Below, piece after piece: positions 1 through 5,060 of a stretch of 5,104 bases of DNA. Position numbers and translations under genes: made by a program. The DNA lies in contig CAMOGC010000124.1 in the NCBI GenBank assembly GCA_946613955.1, positions 1 through 5,104 of the forward strand. Direction: 5' to 3'. The notes under the pieces were generated by a model. That model did no database searches and was not told the origin of the DNA. It saw only the letters and a list, made by a program, of their open reading frames with translations. This stretch comes from an uncultured Clostridia bacterium. Its GTDB lineage: Bacteria; Bacillota_A; Clostridia; Christensenellales; Aristaeellaceae. How positions within the stretch are numbered: position 1 is the first letter of the stretch; every line of letters begins with the position of its first letter.

Positions 1-757
1 CGTCCCGGAACAGGCTCATGTTGGTATGCATGCCGCTGCCGTTGATGCCGAACACCGGCTTGGGCATGAACGTCGCGTGCAGGCCGTTCTTCTGCGCCAG
101 GGTTTTGACCGCCAGCTTGAAGGTCATGATGTTGTCCGCGGAGGACAGCGCATCCGCGTATTTGAAATCGATCTCGTGCTGTCCCGCCGCGACCTCATGA
201 TGGCTGGCCTCGATTTCAAAGCCCATCTGCTCCAGCGCCATGCAGATTTCCCGGCGGGTGCTTTCCCCGTGGTCCAGCGGTCCCAGATCGAAGTATCCGG
301 CCTCGTCGGACGTCTCCGTGGTCGGTTTTCCGTGCTCGTCCGTCTGGAAGAGGAAAAATTCGCATTCCGGCCCCACGTTGAAGGAGTAGCCCATTTCGGC
401 CGCCTCCGCCAGCACCTTTTTCAGCACGCCCCTGGGATCTCCCGCGAAGGGGGTTCCGTCCGGATTGTACACATCGCAGATCAGCCGGGCCACCTTGCCA
501 TGCTGCGGGCGCCAGGGCAGAATCGCAAACGTGTCCAGATCCGGGTGAAGGTACTGATCGCTCTCGTTGATCCGCACGAACCCCTCGATGGAGCTTCCGT
601 CGATCATGATCTCGTTGTTCACGGCCTTCCCGATCTGGCTGGCCGTAATCGCCACGTTCTTCAGCTGGCCGAAAATGTCCGTAAACTGCATGCGGATGAA
701 CTCAACGTCGTCCTCCTGAACCATGCGGATGATCTCTTCCTTCGTGTACCTGCTCAT
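1..757 (-). CDS. glnA: Glutamine synthetase type I (GSI-alpha), N-terminal part, cut by window edge
   Basis: Makes glutamine from glutamate, ammonia and ATP in the cytoplasm; the central ammonia-assimilating enzyme. Only 252 codons are in the window; Bacillus GlnA is about 444 residues, so the C-terminal ~190 residues lie beyond the left edge. Visible family marks, read from the ATG at 757: the beta-grasp N-domain with [11 protein letters not shown] at 53-63 (Arg62 matches the feedback-inhibition arginine of Bacillus GlnA), metal ligands in GPECEFFLF (Glu131, Glu133), the [13 protein letters not shown] segment at 185-197 (Glu188, Glu195), and [12 protein letters not shown] at 239-250 with ligand His244. 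ATGs at 760 and 757 are both in frame; 757 is preferred because it stands 7 nt from the GGGGGG ribosome binding site, against 4 nt for 760. It is divergent from asnB and has its own promoter and a leader hairpin, so attenuation is likely. Family assignment is certain; the adenylylation region is not visible. Confidence 0.97.
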   Translation of the reverse strand, partial: MSRYTKEEIIRMVQEDDVEFIRMQFTDIFGQLKNVAITASQIGKAVNNEIMIDGSSIEGFVRINESDQYLHPDLDTFAILPWRPQHGKVARLICDVYNPDGTPFAGDPRGVLKKVLAEAAEMGYSFNVGPECEFFLFQTDEHGKPTTETSDEAGYFDLGPLDHGESTRREICMALEQMGFEIEASHHEVAAGQHEIDFKYADALSSADNIMTFKLAVKTLAQKNGLHATFMPKPVFGINGSGMHTNMSLFRD

Positions 758-764
758 CATCGAA

Positions 765-773
765 CCCCCCTTT
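765..773 (-). promoter_or_regulatory. glnA ribosome binding site
   Basis: On the minus strand AAAGGGGGG lies 7 nt before the ATG at 757 and 4 nt before the ATG at 760, which favours 757 as start. It follows directly on the U-rich tail of the leader hairpin, so termination would cut the message just before the ribosome binding site. Confidence 0.75.
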
Positions 774-816
774 AAAATCAAAACAGGCAAGAAAAGCCGT
801 TCCCGGCTCCCTTGCC
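774..816 (-). terminator. Leader attenuator hairpin of glnA
   Basis: In the glnA 5' leader, minus-strand GGCAAGGGAGCCG (816-804) pairs with CGGCTTTTCTTGCC (799-786): thirteen base pairs including two G-U wobbles and one bulged U, closed by a GGAA tetraloop. It is followed by TGTTTTGATTTT (785-774). This is the form of a Rho-independent terminator, placed about 6 nt after the expected transcription start and before the ribosome binding site, so it should act as an attenuator and not as the end of a gene. The U-tract is interrupted, so termination may be partial. The first arm can instead fold GGC-AAGGGA-GCC (816-805), which would prevent the long stem. Confidence 0.7.
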
Positions 817-828
817 TTGCATGCGGGG

Positions 829-857
829 ATCATATCATTCCCTTTTTTCGCTGTCAA
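829..857 (-). promoter_or_regulatory. glnA promoter (sigma-A type)
   Basis: Minus strand: TTGACA (857-852), a 17-nt spacer, then TATGAT (834-829). This is a perfect -35, a 5/6 -10 and ideal spacing. The expected start of transcription is near 822, giving a leader of about 62 nt. An A-run lies in the spacer. The dyad GGGAAT-N6-ATCCCC (842-825) is centred on the -10 box and could hold a regulator. Confidence 0.85.
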
Positions 858-910
858 GCACCCCTCCTGTTTTCCCTTTGTTTTCTTCCGGCCGTTTTCC
901 TCCCTCCGCC

Positions 911-939
911 TTGACAAGCCGTCTCCGGGATGATACCAT
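911..939 (+). promoter_or_regulatory. asnB-guaA promoter (sigma-A type)
   Basis: Plus strand: TTGACA (911-916), 17-nt spacer, TACCAT (934-939). The -35 is perfect; the -10 is weaker (4/6) than at glnA. The expected start is near 947, leaving a leader of about 79 nt before asnB. The -35 boxes of the two divergent promoters are separated by 53 bp of pyrimidine-rich DNA (858-910), so the promoters do not overlap. A dyad GGGATG-N4-CATTCC (927-942, one mismatch) covers the -10 box, analogous to the one at glnA. Confidence 0.75.
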
Positions 940-950
940 TCCTCCCATGC

Positions 951-997
951 AGGGCAAGGGAGCCTTTCCGGGTCTCCCCTGCCTTTTTCTTTTTCTT
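951..997 (+). terminator. Leader attenuator hairpin of asnB-guaA
   Basis: AGGGCAAGGGAG (951-962) pairs with CTCCCCTGCCTT (974-985) over twelve positions with a single A-C mismatch at 957/979 and one G-U pair, with an 11-nt loop. The stem runs into a strong U-tract, TTTTTCTTTTTCTT (984-997). It lies between the promoter and the asnB ribosome binding site (AGGAGG at 1012-1017), so it is read as a 5' attenuator of the operon. Its first arm is the same sequence that forms the glnA leader hairpin. The competing small hairpin is AGGGC-AAGGGA-GCCTT (951-966). Confidence 0.75.
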
Positions 998-1025
998 CCC
1001 ATTCTGACCCCAGGAGGCGATCGTC

Positions 1026-2606
1026 ATGTGTTCCATCCTTGGTCTCACCAGCGCCCGAGTTCCCCGGTCCCTGATCGACGAATGCTTCAGCCGCACCCTT
1101 TCCCGCGGACCGGATATGAGCCGGCTGGAGGAAATCTCCGGAGTCGTGCTGGGTTTTCACCGCCTGGCCATCATGGGCCTGAACGAGAGGGGCATGCAGC
1201 CCTTCCATCTCGGAAAGGACGCCGTGGTCTGCAACGGCGAGCTCTACGGCTTTCGTCCCCTGAGAGAGCGTCTCATGGAGCACTATGAAATCCGGGGAGA
1301 GTCCGACTGCGAGATTCTCCTCCCCCTCTATCATGAATACGGCCTGGAAATGTTCCGGACGCTGGACGCGGAGTTTGCCCTGATCCTCTATGACGGAGAG
1401 CGGGACAGGCTCATTGCCGCCCGGGATCCCATCGGCATCCGTCCTCTGTATTACGGCAGGCTGGAGGACGGCGGATGGGCCTTCGCCAGCGAGCCGAAGA
1501 ACCTCCTGGGCCTGTGCGAAACCATTCTCCCCTTCCCTCCGGGGCATTACTGGATCGACGGCGAATTCGTTCAGTACGCGGATCCCGCCTACGCCGGATA
1601 CTTCACCATGAAAACGGAGGAGGAGGTCTGCGCCAAGCTCCGCCGCCTGCTGATGGACGGCGTCGAAAAGCGCCTGGACGCGGATGCTCCGGTGGGCTTT
1701 CTGCTCTCCGGCGGTCTGGATTCCTCCCTGGTCTGTGCCATCGCCCAGAGGCTGCTGCCCCACCCCATCCGCACCTTCGCCATCGGCATGGATCTCGATG
1801 CCATCGATCTGAAATATGCCCGCATGGCGGCGGATTACATCGGCAGCGAGCACACGGAGGTCATCATCCGTCAAAGCGATGTGCTCGCTGCCCTCCCCAC
1901 GGTTGTGGAGCTCCTGGGCACCTGGGATATCACCACCATCCGCGCCTCGATCGGCATGTACCTGGTCTGCAAATGGATCCATGAGCACACGGATATCCGC
2001 GTCCTCCTGACCGGGGAAATTTCCGATGAGCTCTTCGGCTACAAGTACACGGACTTTGCCCCCTCCGCGGCCGCCTTCCAGGAGGAGGCGGAAAAGCGGA
2101 TCCGGGAGCTTCATGCCTACGATGTCCTCCGGGCGGACCGGTGCATCTCCGTCAACTCCCTCGAGGCCCGCGTCCCCTTCGGGGATCTGAAGTTTGTCCG
2201 CTATGCCATGAGCATTGACCCGGAGCTGAAGATGAACCGGCATCACATGGGAAAATACCTGCTCCGCAAAGCCTTTGAGCAGGATCACCTTCTGCCGGAC
2301 GCCATTCTCTGGCGCCAGAAGGCGGCTTTCTCGGACGCCGTCGGCCACAGCATGGTCGACGACCTGAAGGCCTACGCGGAAAGCGTCTATACAGACAAGG
2401 AATTCGAGGAGAAGTCGGCGAAATATGATTACTGCCGTCCCTTTACGAAGGAAAGCCTGCTCTACCGGGAGCTCTTTGAGCGCTTCTATCCCGGCCAGGC
2501 CCGCATGATCCCCGGCTTCTGGATGCCCAACCGGAGCTGGCCGGGCTGTCAGGTGGACGATCCTTCCGCGAGGGTCCTGGCAAACTACGGCGCCAGCGCC
2601 TATTGA
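1026..2606 (+). CDS. asnB: Asparagine synthetase B, glutamine-hydrolysing
   Basis: Converts aspartate, glutamine and ATP to asparagine, glutamate, AMP and PPi in the cytoplasm. The 526-residue product has the two-domain plan of E. coli AsnB (about 554 residues). Residues 1 to ~195 are a class II glutaminase domain with the catalytic Cys2 exposed after Met removal (MCSILG), RGPD at 27-30, Arg46, NGE at 70-72 and Asp94. Residues ~200-520 are the ATP-pyrophosphatase synthetase domain with the PP-loop SGGLDSS at 228-234, TTIRAS, LEARVPF and WRQKAAFSD. The family motif GEGSDE reads GEISDE at 330-335, an unusual Gly to Ile change. Start choice is firm: AGGAGG (1012-1017) lies 8 nt upstream, and the cysteine must be residue 2. 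First gene of an operon with guaA and divergent from glnA. Expression is probably set by the leader hairpin. Confidence 0.96.
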   Translation: MCSILGLTSARVPRSLIDECFSRTLSRGPDMSRLEEISGVVLGFHRLAIMGLNERGMQPFHLGKDAVVCNGELYGFRPLRERLMEHYEIRGESDCEILLPLYHEYGLEMFRTLDAEFALILYDGERDRLIAARDPIGIRPLYYGRLEDGGWAFASEPKNLLGLCETILPFPPGHYWIDGEFVQYADPAYAGYFTMKTEEEVCAKLRRLLMDGVEKRLDADAPVGFLLSGGLDSSLVCAIAQRLLPHPIRTFAIGMDLDAIDLKYARMAADYIGSEHTEVIIRQSDVLAALPTVVELLGTWDITTIRASIGMYLVCKWIHEHTDIRVLLTGEISDELFGYKYTDFAPSAAAFQEEAEKRIRELHAYDVLRADRCISVNSLEARVPFGDLKFVRYAMSIDPELKMNRHHMGKYLLRKAFEQDHLLPDAILWRQKAAFSDAVGHSMVDDLKAYAESVYTDKEFEEKSAKYDYCRPFTKESLLYRELFERFYPGQARMIPGFWMPNRSWPGCQVDDPSARVLANYGASAY

Positions 2607-2633
2607 GCCCGCCCGCGCCGGGATGGAGGAGCT

Positions 2634-4175
2634 ATGACGAAGGAACTGATTCTGATTCTGGACTTCGGCGGCCAGTATACCCAGCTGATCGCCCGCCGCG
2701 TCCGGGAATGCCATGTCTACTCGGAGGTCATCCCCTGGAACACGCCTCTGCCCGAGATTCTGGCCCGCGCGCCGCGGGGCATCATCCTCTCCGGCGGCCC
2801 CTCCAGCGTCCATGATGAGGGCGCGCCCCGGATCGATCCCGCCCTCTATGACGCGGGAATCCCCGTCCTGGGCATCTGCTACGGCATGCAGCTGACCGCG
2901 CTCCTGCTGGGCGGGCAGGTGGAAAAGGCCCGGCAGCGGGAATACGGCCGGATCACGGTCCGCATGAAGGAGCAGCAGGGCCTTCTCGGGGGGCTGAAGC
3001 GCTCCTCCAGCTGCTGGATGAGCCATACCTGGCAGGTCAGCAGCTGCCCTCCCGGCTTCCGCGTCGTCGCGGAAACGGATAACTGCCCCATCGCCGCCAT
3101 GGTGCATGAGGAAAAGAAGCTTTTCTGCGTTCAGTTCCATCCGGAGGTTTCCCATACCGAGGATGGCGGGATGCTGATCCGCAATTTCCTGTTCCATGCC
3201 TGCGGCTGCTCGGGGGACTGGACCATGAGCGCCTTCGCCGACACCGCCATCCGGCAGATCCGGGAAACCGTCGGGGAAACCGGCACCGTCCTCCTCGCCC
3301 TGTCCGGCGGCGTGGATTCCTCCGTCGCCGCCGCGCTGATTTACCGGGCCATCGGCAGCAGGCTCACCTGCGTCTTCGTGGATCACGGGCTGCTGCGCAA
3401 GGGGGAAAACGAGCAGGTCTGTCATGTCTTCAGCCATCTCTTCCCCGTCCGTTTCCTGCGGGTGGATGCCTCGGCCCGCTTCTTCGCGGATCTGAAGGGC
3501 GTTGTGGATCCGGAGGAAAAGCGGCATATCATCGGGCGGGATTTCATCGAGGTGTTCAAGGAGCAGGCCCGGGCCCTGGGAAAGATGGATTATTTCGCCC
3601 AGGGCACCATCTATCCGGATGTCATCGAAAGCGGCCAGGGGGCCAACGCGGCCGTCATCAAGAGCCATCATAATGTGGGCGGTCTGCCGAAGGAGCTGGG
3701 CTTCACGGAGCTGATCGAGCCCCTCCGCATGCTCTTCAAGGATGAGGTCCGCGCGCTCGGTGAAACCCTCGGCCTCCCGCAGGAGCTGGTCTGGCGCCAG
3801 CCCTTCCCCGGCCCCGGCCTTGCCATCCGGATCATCGGAGAGGTCACCCCGGACAAAGCGGAGCTCGTCCGGGACAGCGACGCCATCTTCCGGGAGGAAA
3901 TCATGGCCGCGGGTCTCGGCCGCCATGTCAACCAGTATTTCACCGTCCTGACCAATCTCCGCAGCGTGGGCGTCATGGGGGATGAGCGCACCTACGATTA
4001 TACGGTGGCCCTCCGCGCCGTCACCACCGACGACTTCATGACCGCCGACTGGGCGCGCCTTCCCTATGATCTGATCGCCCGCGTCTCCGCCCGCATCGTC
4101 AATGAGGTTCCCCACGTCAGCCGCGTCGTTCTCGACGTCACTACCAAGCCTCCCGCCTCGATTGAATGGGAGTGA
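2634..4175 (+). CDS. guaA: GMP synthase (glutamine-hydrolysing)
   Basis: Aminates XMP to GMP using glutamine and ATP; last step of guanine nucleotide synthesis, cytoplasmic. It is 513 residues, the usual single-chain bacterial length. Residues ~5-190 are a class I amidotransferase domain: [17 protein letters not shown] at the start, LSGGP at 52-56, nucleophile elbow GICYGMQ with Cys82, and the catalytic pair His169 and Glu171 in QFHPEVSH. Residues ~200-395 are the ATP-pyrophosphatase domain with SGGVDSS at 224-230, [10 protein letters not shown] and [10 protein letters not shown] at 343-352. The C-terminal dimerisation/XMP domain holds [10 protein letters not shown] at 391-400 and ends in the characteristic [15 protein letters not shown] lies 4 nt before the ATG. 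It follows asnB by 27 nt with no promoter or terminator between, so co-transcription is likely. The usual WMSHGD segment reads WMSHTW at 128-133; the catalytic residues are intact. Confidence 0.98.
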   Translation: MTKELILILDFGGQYTQLIARRVRECHVYSEVIPWNTPLPEILARAPRGIILSGGPSSVHDEGAPRIDPALYDAGIPVLGICYGMQLTALLLGGQVEKARQREYGRITVRMKEQQGLLGGLKRSSSCWMSHTWQVSSCPPGFRVVAETDNCPIAAMVHEEKKLFCVQFHPEVSHTEDGGMLIRNFLFHACGCSGDWTMSAFADTAIRQIRETVGETGTVLLALSGGVDSSVAAALIYRAIGSRLTCVFVDHGLLRKGENEQVCHVFSHLFPVRFLRVDASARFFADLKGVVDPEEKRHIIGRDFIEVFKEQARALGKMDYFAQGTIYPDVIESGQGANAAVIKSHHNVGGLPKELGFTELIEPLRMLFKDEVRALGETLGLPQELVWRQPFPGPGLAIRIIGEVTPDKAELVRDSDAIFREEIMAAGLGRHVNQYFTVLTNLRSVGVMGDERTYDYTVALRAVTTDDFMTADWARLPYDLIARVSARIVNEVPHVSRVVLDVTTKPPASIEWE

Positions 4176-4273
4176 CGTCCGAGAATCAAAGGCACAGCCT
4201 GAAGATGATCGGGTAACGGCACCCCTGTTACAGGAGCCCGCGATTGACGAGTATAAAATACGAAGTCAGAGCG
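4176..4273. other. Non-coding spacer after guaA
   Basis: No gene is seen. The only structure is two overlapping small palindromes: GTAAC/GTTAC (4213-4217 with 4227-4231) and CCTGT-T-ACAGG (4224-4234). Neither is followed by a T-run, so neither is called a terminator. No classic terminator directly follows guaA. Confidence 0.5.
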
Positions 4274-4435
4274 GTCGCGACGATCACAGGGAATAAAACC
4301 AACATCCGCCGGTGGCGGAAAATATGTCGGTTTTATTCTCAAACTTTAAGGAGTGAGCTGCCCAGTGGGTTCGGAGCGCCCGGAAAACTGTCCGGTGGAC
4401 AGTTTTCAGCGGAGAACGGGCGGCAGCCCCGGAGA
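4274..4435. repeat. Palindromic structured repeat, unit 1
   Basis: First of two tandem units. The boundary motif GTCGCGACGAT (4274-4284) is followed by a long hairpin (4291-4338), then the core from CCCAGTGGG (4361) to the next boundary motif. The core 4361-4438 is identical to 4529-4606. Within it, GAAAACTGTCC (4383-4393) and GGACAGTTTTC (4397-4407) form an 11-bp perfect stem with GGT loop. This is nested in CGCCCG/CGGGCG (4377-4382 with 4417-4422) and GGGTT/AGCCC (4367-4371 with 4425-4429). This unit lacks about 6 bp near 4285-4290 compared with unit 2. No convincing gene lies in it. Strand sense and function are unknown; it resembles an intergenic, probably multi-copy, element. Confidence 0.9.
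4291..4343 (+). terminator. Possible operon terminator formed by the first repeat hairpin
   Basis: GAATAAAACCAACAT (4291-4305) pairs with ATGTCGGTTTTATTC (4324-4338) over 15 positions with one mismatch. An inner CCGCC-GGT-GGCGG hairpin (4306-4318) and a 5-nt 3' bulge (4319-4323) sit at the top. The right arm GG-TTTTATTCTC gives a U-rich tail paired with an A-rich left arm, as in bidirectional terminators. It is the first structure after guaA that could end the asnB-guaA transcript. The sibling hairpin in unit 2 lacks the T-run, so terminator function is uncertain. Confidence 0.35.
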
Positions 4436-4614
4436 GTCACGACTATAAAGTTTGCGGATAATAAAGCTGACGACCGCCAGTGGCGGAAGTTTCGTCAGCG
4501 TCATTCTCAACCGAAAAGGAGCGATCTCCCCAGTGGGTTCGGAGCGCCCGGAAAACTGTCCGGTGGACAGTTTTCAGCGGAGAACGGGCGGCAGCCCCGG
4601 AGAGTCGCGACTAT
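4436..4614. repeat. Palindromic structured repeat, unit 2
   Basis: Second tandem unit, offset 168 bp from unit 1 across hairpin and core. It begins with GTCACGACTAT (4436-4446) and ends at a third boundary motif, GTCGCGACTAT (4604-4614). The first hairpin is GCTGACGA (4466-4473) with TCGTCAGC (4492-4499), topped by CCGCC-AGT-GGCGG (4474-4486) and a 5-nt bulge (4487-4491). Compared with unit 1 the basal stem has four paired compensatory substitutions while the inner stem is kept. The core repeats the 11-bp palindrome (4551-4561 with 4565-4575). Similarity fades just after the third boundary motif, in the stretch TTGCGGAAATGA. Confidence 0.9.
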
Positions 4615-4685
4615 TGAGGTTGCGGAAATGACTTTTTTCGACGGAGTGCCAAACGTCCTTTTTTACAAGGTTTAACGGCCTCAGA

Positions 4686-4814
4686 AAATCGGTTCTGGTA
4701 ACCCAAAAATGATAACATTTCCCCAAACCGAAATGATAGAAAAATTCCCAGTGGCTTTGGGGTGCGGATGACGCCAGTGCAACGTGTTATCAATCTCTGT
4801 GATAAAACCGATTT
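4686..4814. other. Nested inverted-repeat element containing a diverged third repeat copy
   Basis: Three nested stems can be read: AAATCGGTT/AACCGATTT (4686-4694 with 4806-4814), TGATAACAT/GTGTTATCA (4710-4718 with 4784-4792, one wobble), and CCCCAAACC/GGCTTTGGGG (4721-4729 with 4753-4762, one bulged C). A small GCG-GATGA-CGC hairpin (4764-4774) sits on the 3' side. Positions 4726-4765 are similar to 4509-4547 of unit 2: both begin AACCGAAA and contain CCCAGTGG, TT, GG and GC at matching places. The outer stem is immediately followed by a strong terminator, as in a structured RNA or a riboswitch-like leader. I do not recognise it as a known RNA class, and no convincing promoter is visible upstream. 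Confidence 0.45.
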
Positions 4815-4816
4815 AA

Positions 4817-4866
4817 AAAGCCCTTCGCTGTGGAGGAAATCTTCCACAAGCGGAGGGCTTTCTTCA
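4817..4866 (+). terminator. Strong Rho-independent terminator, probably bidirectional
   Basis: AAAGCCCTTCGCT-GTGGAGG (4817-4836) pairs with CTTCCACAAGCGGAGGGCTTT (4841-4861) over about 20 bp with two G-U pairs and one bulged A, leaving a 4-nt loop. On the plus strand it ends in TTTCTT. On the minus strand the same stem ends in a clean T5 (4819-4815), so it could stop transcripts from either side. It insulates the repeat region and the asnB-guaA operon from the promoter at the right edge. Confidence 0.85.
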
Positions 4867-5031
4867 TGTCATCGCCGTCATCCCGAATCCCTGGATATTC
4901 AAAATGATGACCGTCCACATGATGGATATTCTGATGGAACTCCAGAAGCTTCCCGCCGGTCTTTCTCAAAATGGCTCTCAGAGCGAATCTGGATCATGTA
5001 AAAGAATGAACATGTCGATACGTGTTAAAAC
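4862..5031. other. AT-richer non-coding stretch before the right-edge promoter
   Basis: No gene can be supported. The stretch is lower in GC than the operon. It carries a 9-bp direct repeat TGGATATTC at 4892-4900 and 4923-4931, and a 51-codon open frame at 4904-5059 with no ribosome binding site. It may be a decayed or foreign segment, but nothing in it is recognisable. Confidence 0.4.
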
Positions 5032-5060
5032 TTGTATTTACATGTGTACCATGCTATAAT
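5032..5060 (+). promoter_or_regulatory. Extended -10 sigma-A promoter reading out of the window
   Basis: TTGTAT (5032-5037), a 17-nt spacer, and a perfect TATAAT (5055-5060) preceded by TG one base upstream (TGC-TATAAT), the extended -10 form. The -35 is only 3/6, which an extended -10 compensates. The start is expected near 5067. The remaining 37 nt contain no convincing start codon with ribosome binding site: the frame from ATG 5065 stops at 5095-5097. The gene it serves must lie beyond the right edge. Confidence 0.65.

Noticed and set aside
858..910. Phased A-tracts upstream of the glnA -35 as a bend or UP element.
   Set aside because: The T/A runs are spaced irregularly (about 11 and 14 bp) and lie in a general pyrimidine-rich stretch; the evidence is too weak.
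702..4115. A 1137-codon open frame on the minus strand across asnB and guaA.
   Set aside because: It is antisense to two unmistakable enzymes and its translation has low-complexity Gly/Ala/Asp/Glu-rich composition with no family motif. Long antisense frames are expected in GC-rich genes with C/G third positions.
4274..4614. CRISPR array.
   Set aside because: Only two units of 168 bp with long near-identical cores and multiple internal palindromes; no short repeats with unique spacers of constant length.
4640..4664. GACG/CGTC hairpin followed by T6, a possible terminator.
   Set aside because: Only four base pairs with a 10-nt loop; too weak, and another T6 precedes it.
4244..4675. A 143-codon plus-strand frame containing the same ~25-residue segment twice.
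   Set aside because: The repetition is only the translation of the tandem DNA repeat; the unit length of 168 is divisible by three, which keeps the frame open. The sequence is shaped by palindromes, and there is no ribosome binding site.
4686..4814. Cobalamin riboswitch on the minus strand, suggested by AAAGCCACTGGGAA.
   Set aside because: The other conserved blocks of the aptamer are missing, and the same letters arise from the CCAGTGG hairpin motif of the repeats.
4892..4931. Direct repeat TGGATATTC, 31 bp apart, as a target-site duplication.
   Set aside because: No inverted ends or transposase lie between the copies; nine bases in AT-rich DNA can be chance.
4904..5059. A 51-residue open frame on the plus strand starting at either of two adjacent ATGs.
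   Set aside because: No ribosome binding site, the right-edge promoter overlaps its end, and nothing in the peptide is recognised. The antisense frame over the same stretch is also open but has no proper start.
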